Below, piece by piece: positions 1 through 10,495 of a DNA stretch of 44,615 nt. Source of the stretch: Lichtheimia corymbifera B2541 (lineage: Eukaryota; Mucoromycota; Mucoromycetes; Mucorales; Lichtheimiaceae). Both the position numbers and the translations under genes were made by a program. How positions within the stretch are numbered: the first letter of the stretch is position 1; every line of letters begins with the position of its first letter. The stretch lies in assembly GCA_000697475.1 (NCBI GenBank), contig JNEU01000676.1, forward strand, positions 1-44,615. The letters are read 5' to 3'. The notes beneath the pieces were generated by a model. That model was not told the origin of the DNA. It worked only from the letters and a program-made list of their open reading frames with translations, and searched no databases.

Positions 1-286
1 CGAGAGTATCTTCTGACCAAGTTTCAAGTGCGAAATGGGGAATCCCAAGAAACTACATACTAAATGACTTTTTCATAAATCCGGCGCTTTCCCAATTTCC
101 ATCAGTCATAGTCAATCCCCCATTATGCTCTCCCATTCGAAATTTTCAAATGAAGCGTGGGTTCGTTATTAAGACAAAGTTGATCAGCATGACCTAGAGC
201 ACCTTGTGTGAAAGTTTCAGGTTCGAGAGAGGCACTCAAGGTCGTGGAGTAATTTATAGAGTGCATGGCAGTGTCTGGCTATTTAA

Positions 287-639
287 TTTCCACCTCTTCC
301 ACTCTCGGCTTCTTGCCTCTTCCTCCTCCCATTCTCAACTGTTGCCCTCATTCAAGCACAACTACAACCTGCGAACGATTGTCCTGCTTCCAATACACCA
401 TGTCAATCCTATAACTGTCTTGATGCGATTGTCTTTGACTGAATGGCAAGTTCATGGGCCAGTGCACCCCACTTCAATACACGTCTTTTATACAACACGC
501 TGTCCTGCACACTCTTCAACCACAACCAATCGTAACAGCATTTATTCCAGCAGTTGCGATTAGCAAGGTCTTTACACCACTGTTTCAAGCTACTCGCAGC
601 AACTTGCTTTACAGCCTTTTTTACGTGAACAGCAAATAG
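287..639 (+). pseudogene. possible relic of a small secreted protein, frameshifted
   Basis: Two open stretches in different frames read like one small secreted protein. The first (287-439) has a hydrophobic run LFLLPFSTVALIQA followed by a Cys-containing segment CPASNTPCQSYNC and ends at a TGA at 440-442. The second (439-639), one frame away, continues as LNGKFMGQC and ends at a TAG. No ATG lies in frame before the first stretch (an in-frame TAA at 284-286 precedes it), and no GT-AG pair joins the two frames. This suggests a decayed gene with a lost start and an indel near 439. The family is not recognised. The frames could also be chance; confidence is low. Confidence 0.3.
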
Positions 640-1979
640 CCATTATATAGAAATAGCTCTATGTACTTGTAACAACTTGCTTCAATACATACGACCTCTT
701 ATTATATGGATATGGATATTGCTTTGGTATATGGGATGGAAGGAATGGGGGTATATACTACGTGTGGGAAAGAGTCTATCTATCGTCAACTTGATCTTGA
801 CGCTTGATGGTGTCTTCCTGAGCATTGGTACATTTGATTATCGTACCTTACACGCTATTCCAGGGCACTTACTATCATCATCATCCTTTGTGCAACCTGT
901 CAACCATTCACAACGATCATCATCCAATTCCATGTTTCGATACGCACGTTCAGGTGCATCCATTCATCCAAAAGAAACGTCTTATTTCGATGTATTCCCT
1001 CATTGCAGCAATTCGCTGTACTTCTCAATCTATCTCTTCTGAGGATGTTGGATTAAAGGGCTATTTAATGAATACGTGTTTGCGCTGCCAACCATTTCAA
1101 AATTTCTATAGTGTAAGAGACTTCCTTCTTCCTGGGTTGGATCTCGCCATACGTTGGCATTTGGTTGTATTATGGGGATACGTGCGGCATGGCAAATGCA
1201 GGATTGTAAGAGTGGAGAGGAAAAGAAAGGGTTGGAGATGCATCATCATGATGAATGAAGCAACACCATCTAGACTACTGTGGCGCATAGGATATGGTCT
1301 CTGACTGCAAGAGGATTAACTGAATGAGATGAAAAACGGTATCTGCATTGACCAAGGAAAAAGCGCTAATGATGCTTCCGCACATTGCAATTAGATAATG
1401 TAAAAGCAGCTGGTATCTTGCGTATGGAGACTTATGAGACAAATGGTACCTTTTATGATCCGTCTGGTAGTACCTTAATGGAGGATCCCAGAAAACCAGT
1501 GACTTTTGGATGTAAACCAGTATATCACACACACCCATGCAGGCTATGTGCCACAAAGCCAAACTTGCAGATGCACCTCAGCACTAGTAAGGATCATTGT
1601 AAATATAGCCCACGTATTGTTCGCACAGAGGGCAATCCACCACGTTCCTCGCATCAACTTGGGCTTTGGAGTGTGAAGAATGAATGCCGATGCATAAATC
1701 AGGATCAGAGGTGAACAAGGTGGCAACAATATACATCATCCATCGGCCGAACTACTTGCTAAGGTCAAATTCCACAAGGTAAAATGCGGTTCAAGTTTAT
1801 TTTAATGGTCATTTCAAGAAGGAAAGTCTATAGCATTGTCATCGTACTCAAGCGTAAAGGGGGGAAGGAATATAACGGCTTCCGGGGGTGTATGCATTAA
1901 TTTGGCGTCGTTCTTTCTCCTCTCCTCTCTTCAAAACGTGGCTCGGTCCTAGTGAAACGACTTTTTGATCCCTTTGTCA
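640..1979. other. intergenic region, no supported gene
   Basis: No reading frame here has convincing protein character or a consistent exon-intron structure. Short frames on both strands around 1385-1730 contain Cys/His-rich stretches (for example CPLCEQYVGYIYNDPY on the minus strand) but are interrupted and could not be assembled. I see no RNA gene or repeat. Confidence 0.5.
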
Positions 1980-2829
1980 ATGAAAAAAGCATCACAATCC
2001 TCTGGTCGAAAGGACGAATGGGTGCCTGCCATTGGTGAAACGATCTATACCGCAGGTTCGAGCAAGGTAACCCAATCGCGCGTGAGCCAATCTTGTAACA
2101 AGAATAACCAACGACCTTCATTTTAGAACGATGCAGCATGGGACGATAGCGAGTTGATTGAGCATTGGGATGCAGCTCTGGCACAATACAAGGTAACAAC
2201 AAAGTGTACAATAGGTGGATATAGCCAAAGGCTCACTATGTCCCATACGATAGCGTTACCACAGTGAATTAGAAAATGGAGATATCGACGAGGATCCTTT
2301 CAATCACTATTCCAACGAGTCATCATCAGCAAGGTATGGTATATTAAAGAATAGCCATTGAAGCTTGGATCTCATGTTGCTGCAAGTAGGAAAACTACTA
2401 CGCCTAGTGCTACTGCTACTGCGACTACTGCTGGTAAACGACGACGGACCAACAGCCCCAAGAGACCGAAATCCACCACATCCATGCCACCACCACCACC
2501 ATTTTCAATGGCATCAGCATCACCGCATATGTCGGTACCACCACCACCTCCTCCTCCTCTTCATTTACCCCATACAGCATCATCAGCCAATGGATCGCCT
2601 TTTGTTTCGAATCAACCGCCTTATCCAGGATCATCTCAAGATTCAGGTATGCTGGGTACAAGTGAAGAAGGAACGCTTTGTTGATGAATCTATAAACGGT
2701 AGATATGGCGAATCTTATCATGGCGTGGTATTACTGTGGATACTATATGGGATATTATCAGGTAAGCAGGGATAAAAGTGTCGTAAGCGAGGATTACCGC
2801 TGACCAAGCTATAGGGTAGCAAACAATAA
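1980..2829 (+). CDS. SMN1: SMN (survival motor neuron) homologue
   Basis: Spliced model: exons 1980-2066, 2127-2192, 2254-2333, 2390-2646, 2703-2761 and 2815-2829, giving 187 aa; introns are 53-60 nt. SMN is the core of the complex that loads Sm proteins onto snRNAs. The N-terminus carries the Gemin2-binding signature (AAWDDSELIEHWDAALAQYK, residues about 32-51). The C-terminus carries the oligomerising YG box (LIMAWYYCGYYMGYYQ), and the protein ends four residues later. The middle is Pro/Ser-rich with two polyproline runs and a basic KRRRTNSPKRPK patch. No Tudor domain is visible between the two ends, as in the short fission yeast protein rather than human SMN. All exon phases agree and both terminal motifs fall in frame, so identification is strong. 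The start is the only ATG in frame at the right distance. Confidence 0.92.
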
Positions 2830-3650
2830 ACTCGATTGATACCAACAACCACTCCGTCCTACACTTTCAATACTACGGCATCCATACATGACATTCTGCG
2901 TCCCTGGATCAATTCATTCATGCATAAACCAGCAAATCACGAGATGTTCCAATTAGGAAGGAGTGACGCCAGCCATCCGAATTTCAGGAGGATACAGTAA
3001 TGCTACGAGTACGCTTGTGTATCAGAGTGCTGCAAGCAGCAAGGTTAATAGCAATCGAAGACCATTCTCTGTTCGCCAGCTTCACATCAGCCAAAGCAAC
3101 ACGCCTTTGCATTACATACGGCCATCTCCCTCATTGATGTCTACAAGAGTATTGAACAACCAGCCCTTATCGACCAAAGATGTCTTTTCGATACAACACG
3201 CCACACCATAGCATTGATCCATGCATTAACGACCCGAGATCCATCAAACGTGGTATCGGTGATCAGCAGTATTTCGAGTGAAGGTGTCGCAAGCGTTCAA
3301 ATGGTGGTGACTAGGCAGCGTTGCTCCGACAACCTTGGTATAGATGCGAGGGATAAGATTAAGTTTATTGTCCTTTGGTTTACTTTTCATAAAATACAAT
3401 GCCCTTTGCTGCTTTACATTTCCCGACTTTTTTTATGTGCTCCTTGATAATCAAAACATGACACCCACCATAACTTGTGTACGATGTTGATAATAGCTGG
3501 TATAGTAAATCCGGAAGAGTAAGACCGACATGATCTACACGAGCAGTCTTCCACGAGGTGCTTGAATTGGGTATACAGCCAATCAAGGTTGTCGGGATCC
3601 TAAGCTTTCACCCCGAATATGCCTTTTTTTGTCATGTCGATACAGCCATG
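2830..3650. other. unexplained coding-like patches
   Basis: Plus-strand stretches 2868-2999 (…SIHDILRPWINSFMHKP…) and about 3052-3350 (…AISLIDVYKSIEQPALIDQR…) have protein-like composition but I could not join them with GT-AG introns in phase or find a start. On the minus strand 3420-3643 an ATG-initiated frame beginning MTKKGIFGVKA meets a TAG and then continues DPDNLDWLYTQFKHLVEDC. These may be remnants of decayed genes or exons of a gene I failed to assemble. No family is recognised. Confidence 0.25.
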
Positions 3651-4835
3651 TAATTTGTTATTGTTACCGCGGCACTCTCACATAAAAGATCGACATTCGA
3701 CAACACAACCATTTTATCGGCATTATCATATAGCTATGGAATTTATTTTTATGTTTTACAATCGATCAACGTTTACCATGTGATGGGAACGACTAGAAAT
3801 ATGATTAAGGTTATTGTCTTTTTTTGCATTCAGTACATATCGGCATATGAAAAAGCTGATCGCCAAAAAACCCGCCATGGTGTCACTGATGCAACATTTC
3901 TTACAAACAAAAAAAGGAACAGGCACGAGTGCAAGCGTGCCTGTCAATATCACGAGCCACTAAAATTTGGGAAACATTGGATGATTGATTCGAGTTTTGT
4001 TTGGACCTGTGGACTCATAGCATCTATGCTGCTGGATGGAGTGCAACGGTGTTGACACCAAAAGTGAAATACAATCATTACAATGAATGTGTTGAATGAG
4101 CATGCACACACGTACATACATACACACGCACCTTGTCTTCCCCGCTTTCCTCGATCCGGGACCTTTCCCTCCGCGCTCGGAAATAAAATATAAGCGACGG
4201 AACCACAAAAGAATAAGGAGACATCCAACAAACAATCAACCATTCAACGTGTGCATTGTGCTCGATTATAAAGTATGTTGCTTTTTTGAGATATGGATCA
4301 TTCATGATGCCAAATATCGCAGCCGATCTTTGTTTTTCTAATCCATCTGTCAAAAAGAGATAAATGACGGCTCGGTATTGTACAACGGTGTGTGAACAAC
4401 GCGTGTCGAATCTTGCCCGATTATGTGTAGCGTGGTCAAGTAAATTAAAAACGCTCTGAGGGACATAGTGATACAAAAGCAGGAGCACACGCACGTACAG
4501 ACTGCTGGTTTGATTACGGTAAAGGGAGGGAAAGAGGGAGAAGTTGGATGATTCTATTCCTTTTGCCGCTAACGCTTGTGTTGCCCCACTTTTTCATAAA
4601 ACCAAATCTTATGTGATATCTCTTGAATTTGGTCGCGTCTGGTGCCGAAAATTATATTGAGTGAACGTTACTTGTATTACAGATAAGCTTTCGTGTTCAG
4701 GGCACATTTTCTCTTTCGCTCTTTTTTATTCTTTATCCTTGTCGACAATCCCTTTTGCATTCGGTTTTTTTCTCTCTTCCCTTTTTCGTACATTGTTCCC
4801 AATATTCCCTTTCAACGACATTTTAATACACGTCA
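3651..4835. other. intergenic region upstream of the 7-TM gene
   Basis: AT-rich sequence without a supportable gene on either strand. Pyrimidine-rich runs at about 4695-4800 immediately precede the 7-TM gene start and look like a fungal promoter or 5' leader. No RNA gene was seen. Confidence 0.5.
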
Positions 4836-6776
4836 ATGATCAATCCCGAAGGGACTCAATCTACCTTTTGGCGGATATGCGATGACAGCGGCAACTGTCA
4901 CTGCGACTGGCGACTGACGCTTGGGGATTGTGCTGAAGATGGGGCCATGCGTATTATTTATATCGTCAACATCATCGGCTCAGCTGTCGTTTCAGTTATC
5001 GGTATGCAAGTCGTATACATACATCGTCACATGCAGCTGCTAACGGGTGAATGATAATAGGCATTGCATTGCTGTTTTATCGCTTATATTACCGAAAGCA
5101 ACAGATCTTCACTAATCGTACACCCACTGGCTTTATCCGCCCTAAACCCATCGAAGCCATGTTATTCATGGCTATCATCTTCAATTTGCGTGAGTGAAAA
5201 GCATATCCATACACATTTGATCATTGTTGATCCTGACATTCTGCCTCTTTGCATGGTAGTGCGTATGATACAAGCCATTATCATTGTCACAGACGCAGCT
5301 CCCAACCCAACATTTAGATCCTGTAAGTCCCGGTCATCGAGTTTTCTATGTGTAGGGGCGTATATTAACCTTCAATTCTTGTAGTTATGTACGAGATCCC
5401 ATGGCAGTTTGGTCTCGGTGCCTTTGCGTGCTATGTATTTGGTATTGCCCATACGGTAGCGGATGTATGTATTCTTTGGTTGCTCACCTATTAAGGTGGT
5501 GGTGGCACAACACAGGCAATATCGATTGTTTTATTAACCATCGATCTCTTTTTGGGTACCCAAAACTCTAATAGAGCAGTAAAACGATCTACAGCGCCAT
5601 GTTTAGCTCGCCTCTTCGCATCGATATAGTCAGCACAACCTTTATCACTATGCCATTCATTACCAACAACATTTGCTCTATTGCAGCAGGCATCTATGCT
5701 GAGCGTGGAGAAGACTATATTGCTGGTCAATTCACGCATGCCCAATATTACTTTTGGACCATCTATTGTGGGTCTTTGGGATTCATGATTCTCTTTGCTG
5801 GTATCAAGCTGTTACGTTTACTTGGCCATCATTTACGTATGCAACATGATTTGCGTACCAATATCGCAAAGATCAAAACCGGGTCCCTCAAGGTATGTAT
5901 AATTTGTTACCGATCGACCGGTAATGTTGTGTGCAACATTGTGTATAACCGTGCACGGGACAATAGGTGAAAATCATTATGCTTGTCGGATGCGTCTGCT
6001 TATGGGTATTTGCTTTGGTGCTTTGTCTTTATGGTGTATTGCGTGATCAAATCATTCGCAACACTGGTTATAATCTTGCAATTTCTGCTGTTTGGACCTA
6101 TGATGGCGTGGTGGCGACTTTGCTTGTGGAGATGGCATTGATTCTCAAGTATGTGTGAATGATAATCTTTGATCTCATTTACTAACTCAGACCCAAAAAA
6201 AAAATCAGTCCACGCATGACAGCCTCTTTGGGTGTTTCGGGTGTTAGTACCAATGGCTCACAATCAGATCCAAGCGGAGGCACCACTCTCTCTACAAGCT
6301 ATGCTCATAATGTAACCTCGATTGATTCTGCAAAATGGGACAAATTTGATACCCTTAGCCATCCCGATCCCACGCTCGCTCCAGCAGGTGTTGTTGGTGG
6401 TGGAAATATGATGATGATGGATGATGGCCTTCCACGCTATTCTGTGGGTGCAGATATGGGCATGGACATCCTCCATAGCAATAAGCAATATTCAACGCCT
6501 GATAGTCGACAGCATGACATGCAGCCTCATTCACGACCCACATCACCGTCATCGGTTCACCGACACCAAATTGAGCAAGATCAACTCCACTATAACGCCA
6601 CCAGCCAAGTACGTACGCCACCTCGCTACGTCATCACACCCATGGATGAGCAACAAGGCCACCCTGAGAACTATGAATCATTCTCCACCACCCTTGGTCG
6701 AAATGGCTCTGTGATTTCAGCATCTCATTTGATGGGATATAACAATGGTCATCAATCTTTTGCCCTTACGCACTAA
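4836..6776 (+). CDS. orphan seven-transmembrane protein
   Basis: Exons 4836-5001, 5061-5189, 5260-5322, 5385-5464, 5575-5892, 5967-6148 and 6209-6776 give 501 aa. A short N-terminus with four Cys (ICDDSGNCHCDW, then GDCAED) is followed by seven hydrophobic segments: about residues 42-68, 86-112, 120-145, 155-180, 194-220, 255-280 and 291-315. A Ser/Thr/His-rich tail of about 185 residues follows. The topology (short outer N-terminus, seven helices, long hydrophilic tail) is that of a receptor-like protein, but no DRY, NPxxY or fungal pheromone/cAMP-receptor signature is visible, so no family is assigned. A TACTAAC branch site is visible in the last intron. It could be a lineage-specific sensor, or a transporter-like membrane protein; function is unknown. 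Confidence 0.85.
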
Positions 6777-7293
6777 GTAGAAAGAATTACTGATCTTATG
6801 GACAAAACCATGTTACCCAGATTCATTATGTAATTTATATTATCATTATATCGTAATATCTAAAAAAGAGCCTTTTAAACAATGATGGATGGGATGGGTG
6901 TGATGAGTGAGTGAGAAGAGGTATTCAATCCATATGTATACGTGGCCCATGTGGCGAAGTTGATGTAGCACAGTGTATTTGATTTTATAATACAGAGGAC
7001 GAGAAAGAGAGAGGGGGTGAATGATTTCCTAAAAATGAGTCAAAGGAGGTGAGGGGTACGATTAACTCCTCTTCTTTGAATCCGTTTCTTTTCCACACAT
7101 CCTCTTGGTTTACAAAGGGGATATCACGGTTATACAAGCAAGAGACAAGTGAACAAGCCATCCTTTAATCACTTGTGTGTAAGACGCGACATATCAGTCA
7201 GCTTACCACGGCTTTTCCAAGACAACAACTAAAACCACCCACAACACCATTCCTCCTCAAAGAGCCCTTGGTCATTCTTCTCAATACCATCAA

Positions 7294-7932
7294 CATGGCT
7301 TTCACTCACACTCAATCACCAGTCAACACCATCATCGGCAATGTCAACGTGCAATGCCCACAACAACAACAGCAAGAGAACCTCAAGGGGTCCCCGGTAC
7401 CTCTGGGCAACAAGAACGCACTGTTACAAAGCAGCACGTTGCCATGAGAGGGGGTAGCAACCATACTGCAACTACTACTACTACTACACTGCCTTCTCCA
7501 TCAAGACATCTTTTACAGTTTTTTCAAACGGATAGCGACCATGATGTGTCTTTAAACATTTACCGTGGTCGTCGTCGTCATCAACATGATCATCAGCAAC
7601 GCTACACTTTTTACTACGAACCCTATCAACACAGCACCACCAACCATCGTCGTCATCGTCAGCGACCTTCATCAAAATCTTCGCCCTTGTTTCCAGATCT
7701 TCCATCCTCTTCCTCCTCTTTTTCTTCTTCTTCTTCGTCTTCTTCTTCCTCCTTCTCGGTCGATTCTTCTTGTCCCAGTGATGAGCAATTAGTATTCCAT
7801 TCAGATATCATGGACGATACAGCCATTTTTGATGATTTCACCCAATTGGCTGCAGCTGAAGATACTTTCATTCCTTCTTCTCCTTCTACTACTACCATTG
7901 TTCCCGACGATGATTTCGTATTGTTTCCTTAA
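7294..7932 (+). CDS. Ser-rich hypothetical protein
   Basis: An ATG in good context (CAACATGGC, 7294) opens a frame with Gln and Thr runs that stops at 7447. A second frame (ATG 7354, stop at 7930-7932) carries the main body: basic RGRRRHQHDHQQR, a 20-odd residue Ser-rich tract, then an acidic, aromatic C-terminus (…DIMDDTAIFDDFTQLAAAEDTF…DDDFVLFP). The real product probably splices from the first frame into the second near 7394-7455, but candidate donors are weak, so the junction is unresolved; a simple start at 7354 (192 aa) is the alternative. The acidic tail with bulky hydrophobics resembles a transactivation segment, which is inference only. No family is recognised. Confidence 0.5.
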   Translation, partial: HGFHSHSITSQHHHRQCQRAMPTTTTAREPQGVPGTSGQQERTVTKQHVAMRGGSNHTATTTTTTLPSPSRHLLQFFQTDSDHDVSLNIYRGRRRHQHDHQQRYTFYYEPYQHSTTNHRRHRQRPSSKSSPLFPDLPSSSSSFSSSSSSSSSSFSVDSSCPSDEQLVFHSDIMDDTAIFDDFTQLAAAEDTFIPSSPSTTTIVPDDDFVLFP

Positions 7933-8178
7933 TAAATGCGTTTGCTTTTTCTTTCCTTGTCATGTGCGTTGTTTATATAAAAAGAAAAACATGTATTTTG
8001 GGATGGTGATGGGGGAAAAGGGATTAAAACTACTAGCTGCTAAGGAAAAACAACAACAATAACAACACAAATCTTTTTTTTGCCCTGAGATCCAGTCTTG
8101 CTTGGCATCATAACCATGGTTTTTTAAAGAAAGAGTCATAAAAGAGGGAATGGTGTAGGGAAATGTCATTTCTTTTTT

Positions 8179-10495
8179 TCATTCTTGTCGATCTCTGTGT
8201 TCTATACGCATATCAGTGAGAAGACTATTGATGTTGGGAGCTCTTTGGGGTTGGGGTCTCTCGACAAAGCCTGGCATGGGTGGATTACGTGATGAATGTG
8301 GTGGTGGTGGTGGAGGAGGAGGATGGGAAGGACCACCACTGCCACTGTTGGGTGTAGAAGGTGCACTTGCTGACATATGAGAATGATGAAGAGCCGAATA
8401 CGGTGCCTGTGTTTCAGTGGGTGGTCGTGCAAAGGGTGATACTGGGGAGTAGTAGGAATCAGGTGTTACTGAATAGCGTGGTTGTTGTGTTGTGTACAAT
8501 AAGGATTGTTGTTGTGGAGCAGCAGCAGCAACACCTTCGTTGCCAGGGATACCCGCGACTGTTCTGTGATCTATTTTAATCGTTGGTGAGTTAGTTATTC
8601 TTATCACTTTTATATCATCATCATCAATTAACTTACCTGTAGGTCGACTGGATATTCTGTGATGATGTTGTTGCTGTTGTTGTGCTGCTGCCGCTGCCGC
8701 TGCCGCTGCCGAAAGATCATTGTATTCATATGCCCGGTCATCATTGCTTCGTCGCCATTGAAAATCGGTGGTAATGTTACTATCGCTCCAAGGTCGTACA
8801 GGATGATGATGTGTAGCGGAAGAAATTTTGGAGGCGTCTGTCGAGGAAGTAAGATCAGCGTAATGACGTACCAAACCAGGTTGTTGTGGTGGAGCTGGTA
8901 ATGGCATGGATGGATAATCGATACGCATGTTTTGATAACGAGCATCAACAGGGTTGGATGACTGTGGAGAAAAGTGTGATGATGGAGTGGAAGATGCAAC
9001 GATAGGCGCTGTTGGGCTTGTAGATGAAGATGTGGTAGAAATCGATGCTGTGGCAATGGAAAGAGCGGATGGATGATGATGTTGATGATGATGGGGAGGA
9101 TGTGTTGGAGGTATATTGCTGCTATTGTTGCTGCTACTAGTGACAGAAGCCAACATTCGATCTGATGACTGTTGTTGATAGCTGGATGATGATGACGAAG
9201 GTGGATACGTGTAACTCTTGGGTTGCTGGTACATGTTCAGATCACCTGATCCACTACCACCAGCTGGTGTCCTTGAGCCAGAAGCAGGCGATCCCTCTGA
9301 TCCAGATGGCTCCAAAATGCTGTGTTCGTCATTTCTCACTCGTTTGCTGCTTTTATCCTCCACAGAAAGCATACTGCTATCATCCTCAGGCTCCTTTCTT
9401 CGGCTATTCTTTTTCCGTTGTCGTAATTCCTTTCGGATGCGAATCTTGAGTCCTTGGTCAGCAAAGGCTCTTGATAAAAATGTCGACTCTTCCATTCCAG
9501 GAAACCTACATTCTTCATTAAATCCCGTCCTTCAATCGATCTCCCCTTTCCAAACTTACTTTTTAGCCGAGTAAACCACAAACACGTCGGATATAATGGA
9601 TCGACAATGATAGACATCCTTGCTATAAAAAGTAAAAAGATACAAATGTCAATATAATGGCATGAATACAATCCCCATCCCCATTCCAAGAGTGTACGTC
9701 TACCCAATAATTTCAAAAAGGCTCAATTTGAGACGATAATGCCCTTCCACTCGCACCGATAGATCTGGAAAGACAAAAAAGCCAGCATCCGAGTTGTCAA
9801 TGTCCTTGAGGTGGTACAGTGATGAGACGACCGAGCCTGTGGTGCTTCGAGTTTTACCATCCCGTAATAGGTGAAGTTCTTCATCCAAGTCAGCCGCCAT
9901 CAATGACGCATACATGAAATAATACGGATTTTGCAAGAACGAACTATAATGTTTATCAATCAATGCTCCATTGTTCCCCGAGATTCGGTTAATAACGCTT
10001 TCTCTCTCTGGTTTTTCGATGCCCTCCCCCTTGATGCAACCCTTGTCACACTTACTGCTGGTCCGAAGATGGTAGATTAGGATCATTAACCTTGAGTTGC
10101 ACAATAGCTATAAAATATGTTAGCATGAGTATACACGTCAATGTTGATATGCATCAATGGTATTACGTGGAGGATCAATGGGTCTCCTATCAGCTGAATA
10201 GAAAAAAAGTAATGTGTGAGTGTGTTGTTGTTGTTATTGACCAAGGTCATGAGACATCGGGACAAGCACAGACCTTTCTCGCCTACACCGCACATTCGCG
10301 ATCGTTTTGGTTGTTGACGAAGCTGTAAATCATACTGGCTGAAAGAATGGCAAAGGTGAATAAGAGAAAAGAGACATTCTCGGACAAAAGGACGGCGTTG
10401 CGGAGCCCAGCTGCCGTGATCGAGACGTACATGTCTTCCCGATTGGAGCGAGTTTGCTTGACAGTCGCGAAATGGTATAGGACTGAATCCTCCAT
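8179..10495 (-). CDS. velvet-domain developmental regulator (VosA/VelB type)
   Basis: Minus-strand exons 10431-10495, 10274-10338, 10167-10193, 10056-10107, 9704-9943, 9560-9622, 8637-9505 and 8179-8570 give 590 aa. Velvet proteins are nuclear NF-kB-fold transcription regulators of spore development, light response and secondary metabolism. Diagnostic segments run in order: YDLQLRQQPKRSRMCGVGEK, DRRPIDPPPIVQLKV, NPYYFMYASL, DAGFFVFPDLSVRVEGHYRLKL, SIISDVFVVYSAKKFPGMEES and SRAFADQGLKIRIRKE (about residues 22-197). The downstream 390 residues are low complexity (Ser, Pro, His, Gln, Ala runs) and end RAPNINSLLTDMRIE. FADQG..(I/L)R(I/L)RKE resembles VosA more than VelB, but orthology is unsettled. 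The start is the ATG at 10495; an upstream continuation of the frame has no ATG of its own. Confidence 0.93.
8571..8636 (-). other. stop-free 66-nt intron inside the velvet gene
   Basis: Consensus GTAAGT donor, an AACTAAC branch site and a TAG acceptor mark this as an intron. It is 66 nt and has no in-frame stop, so retention would insert 22 residues rich in Asp and Ile without shifting frame. Confidence 0.75.
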
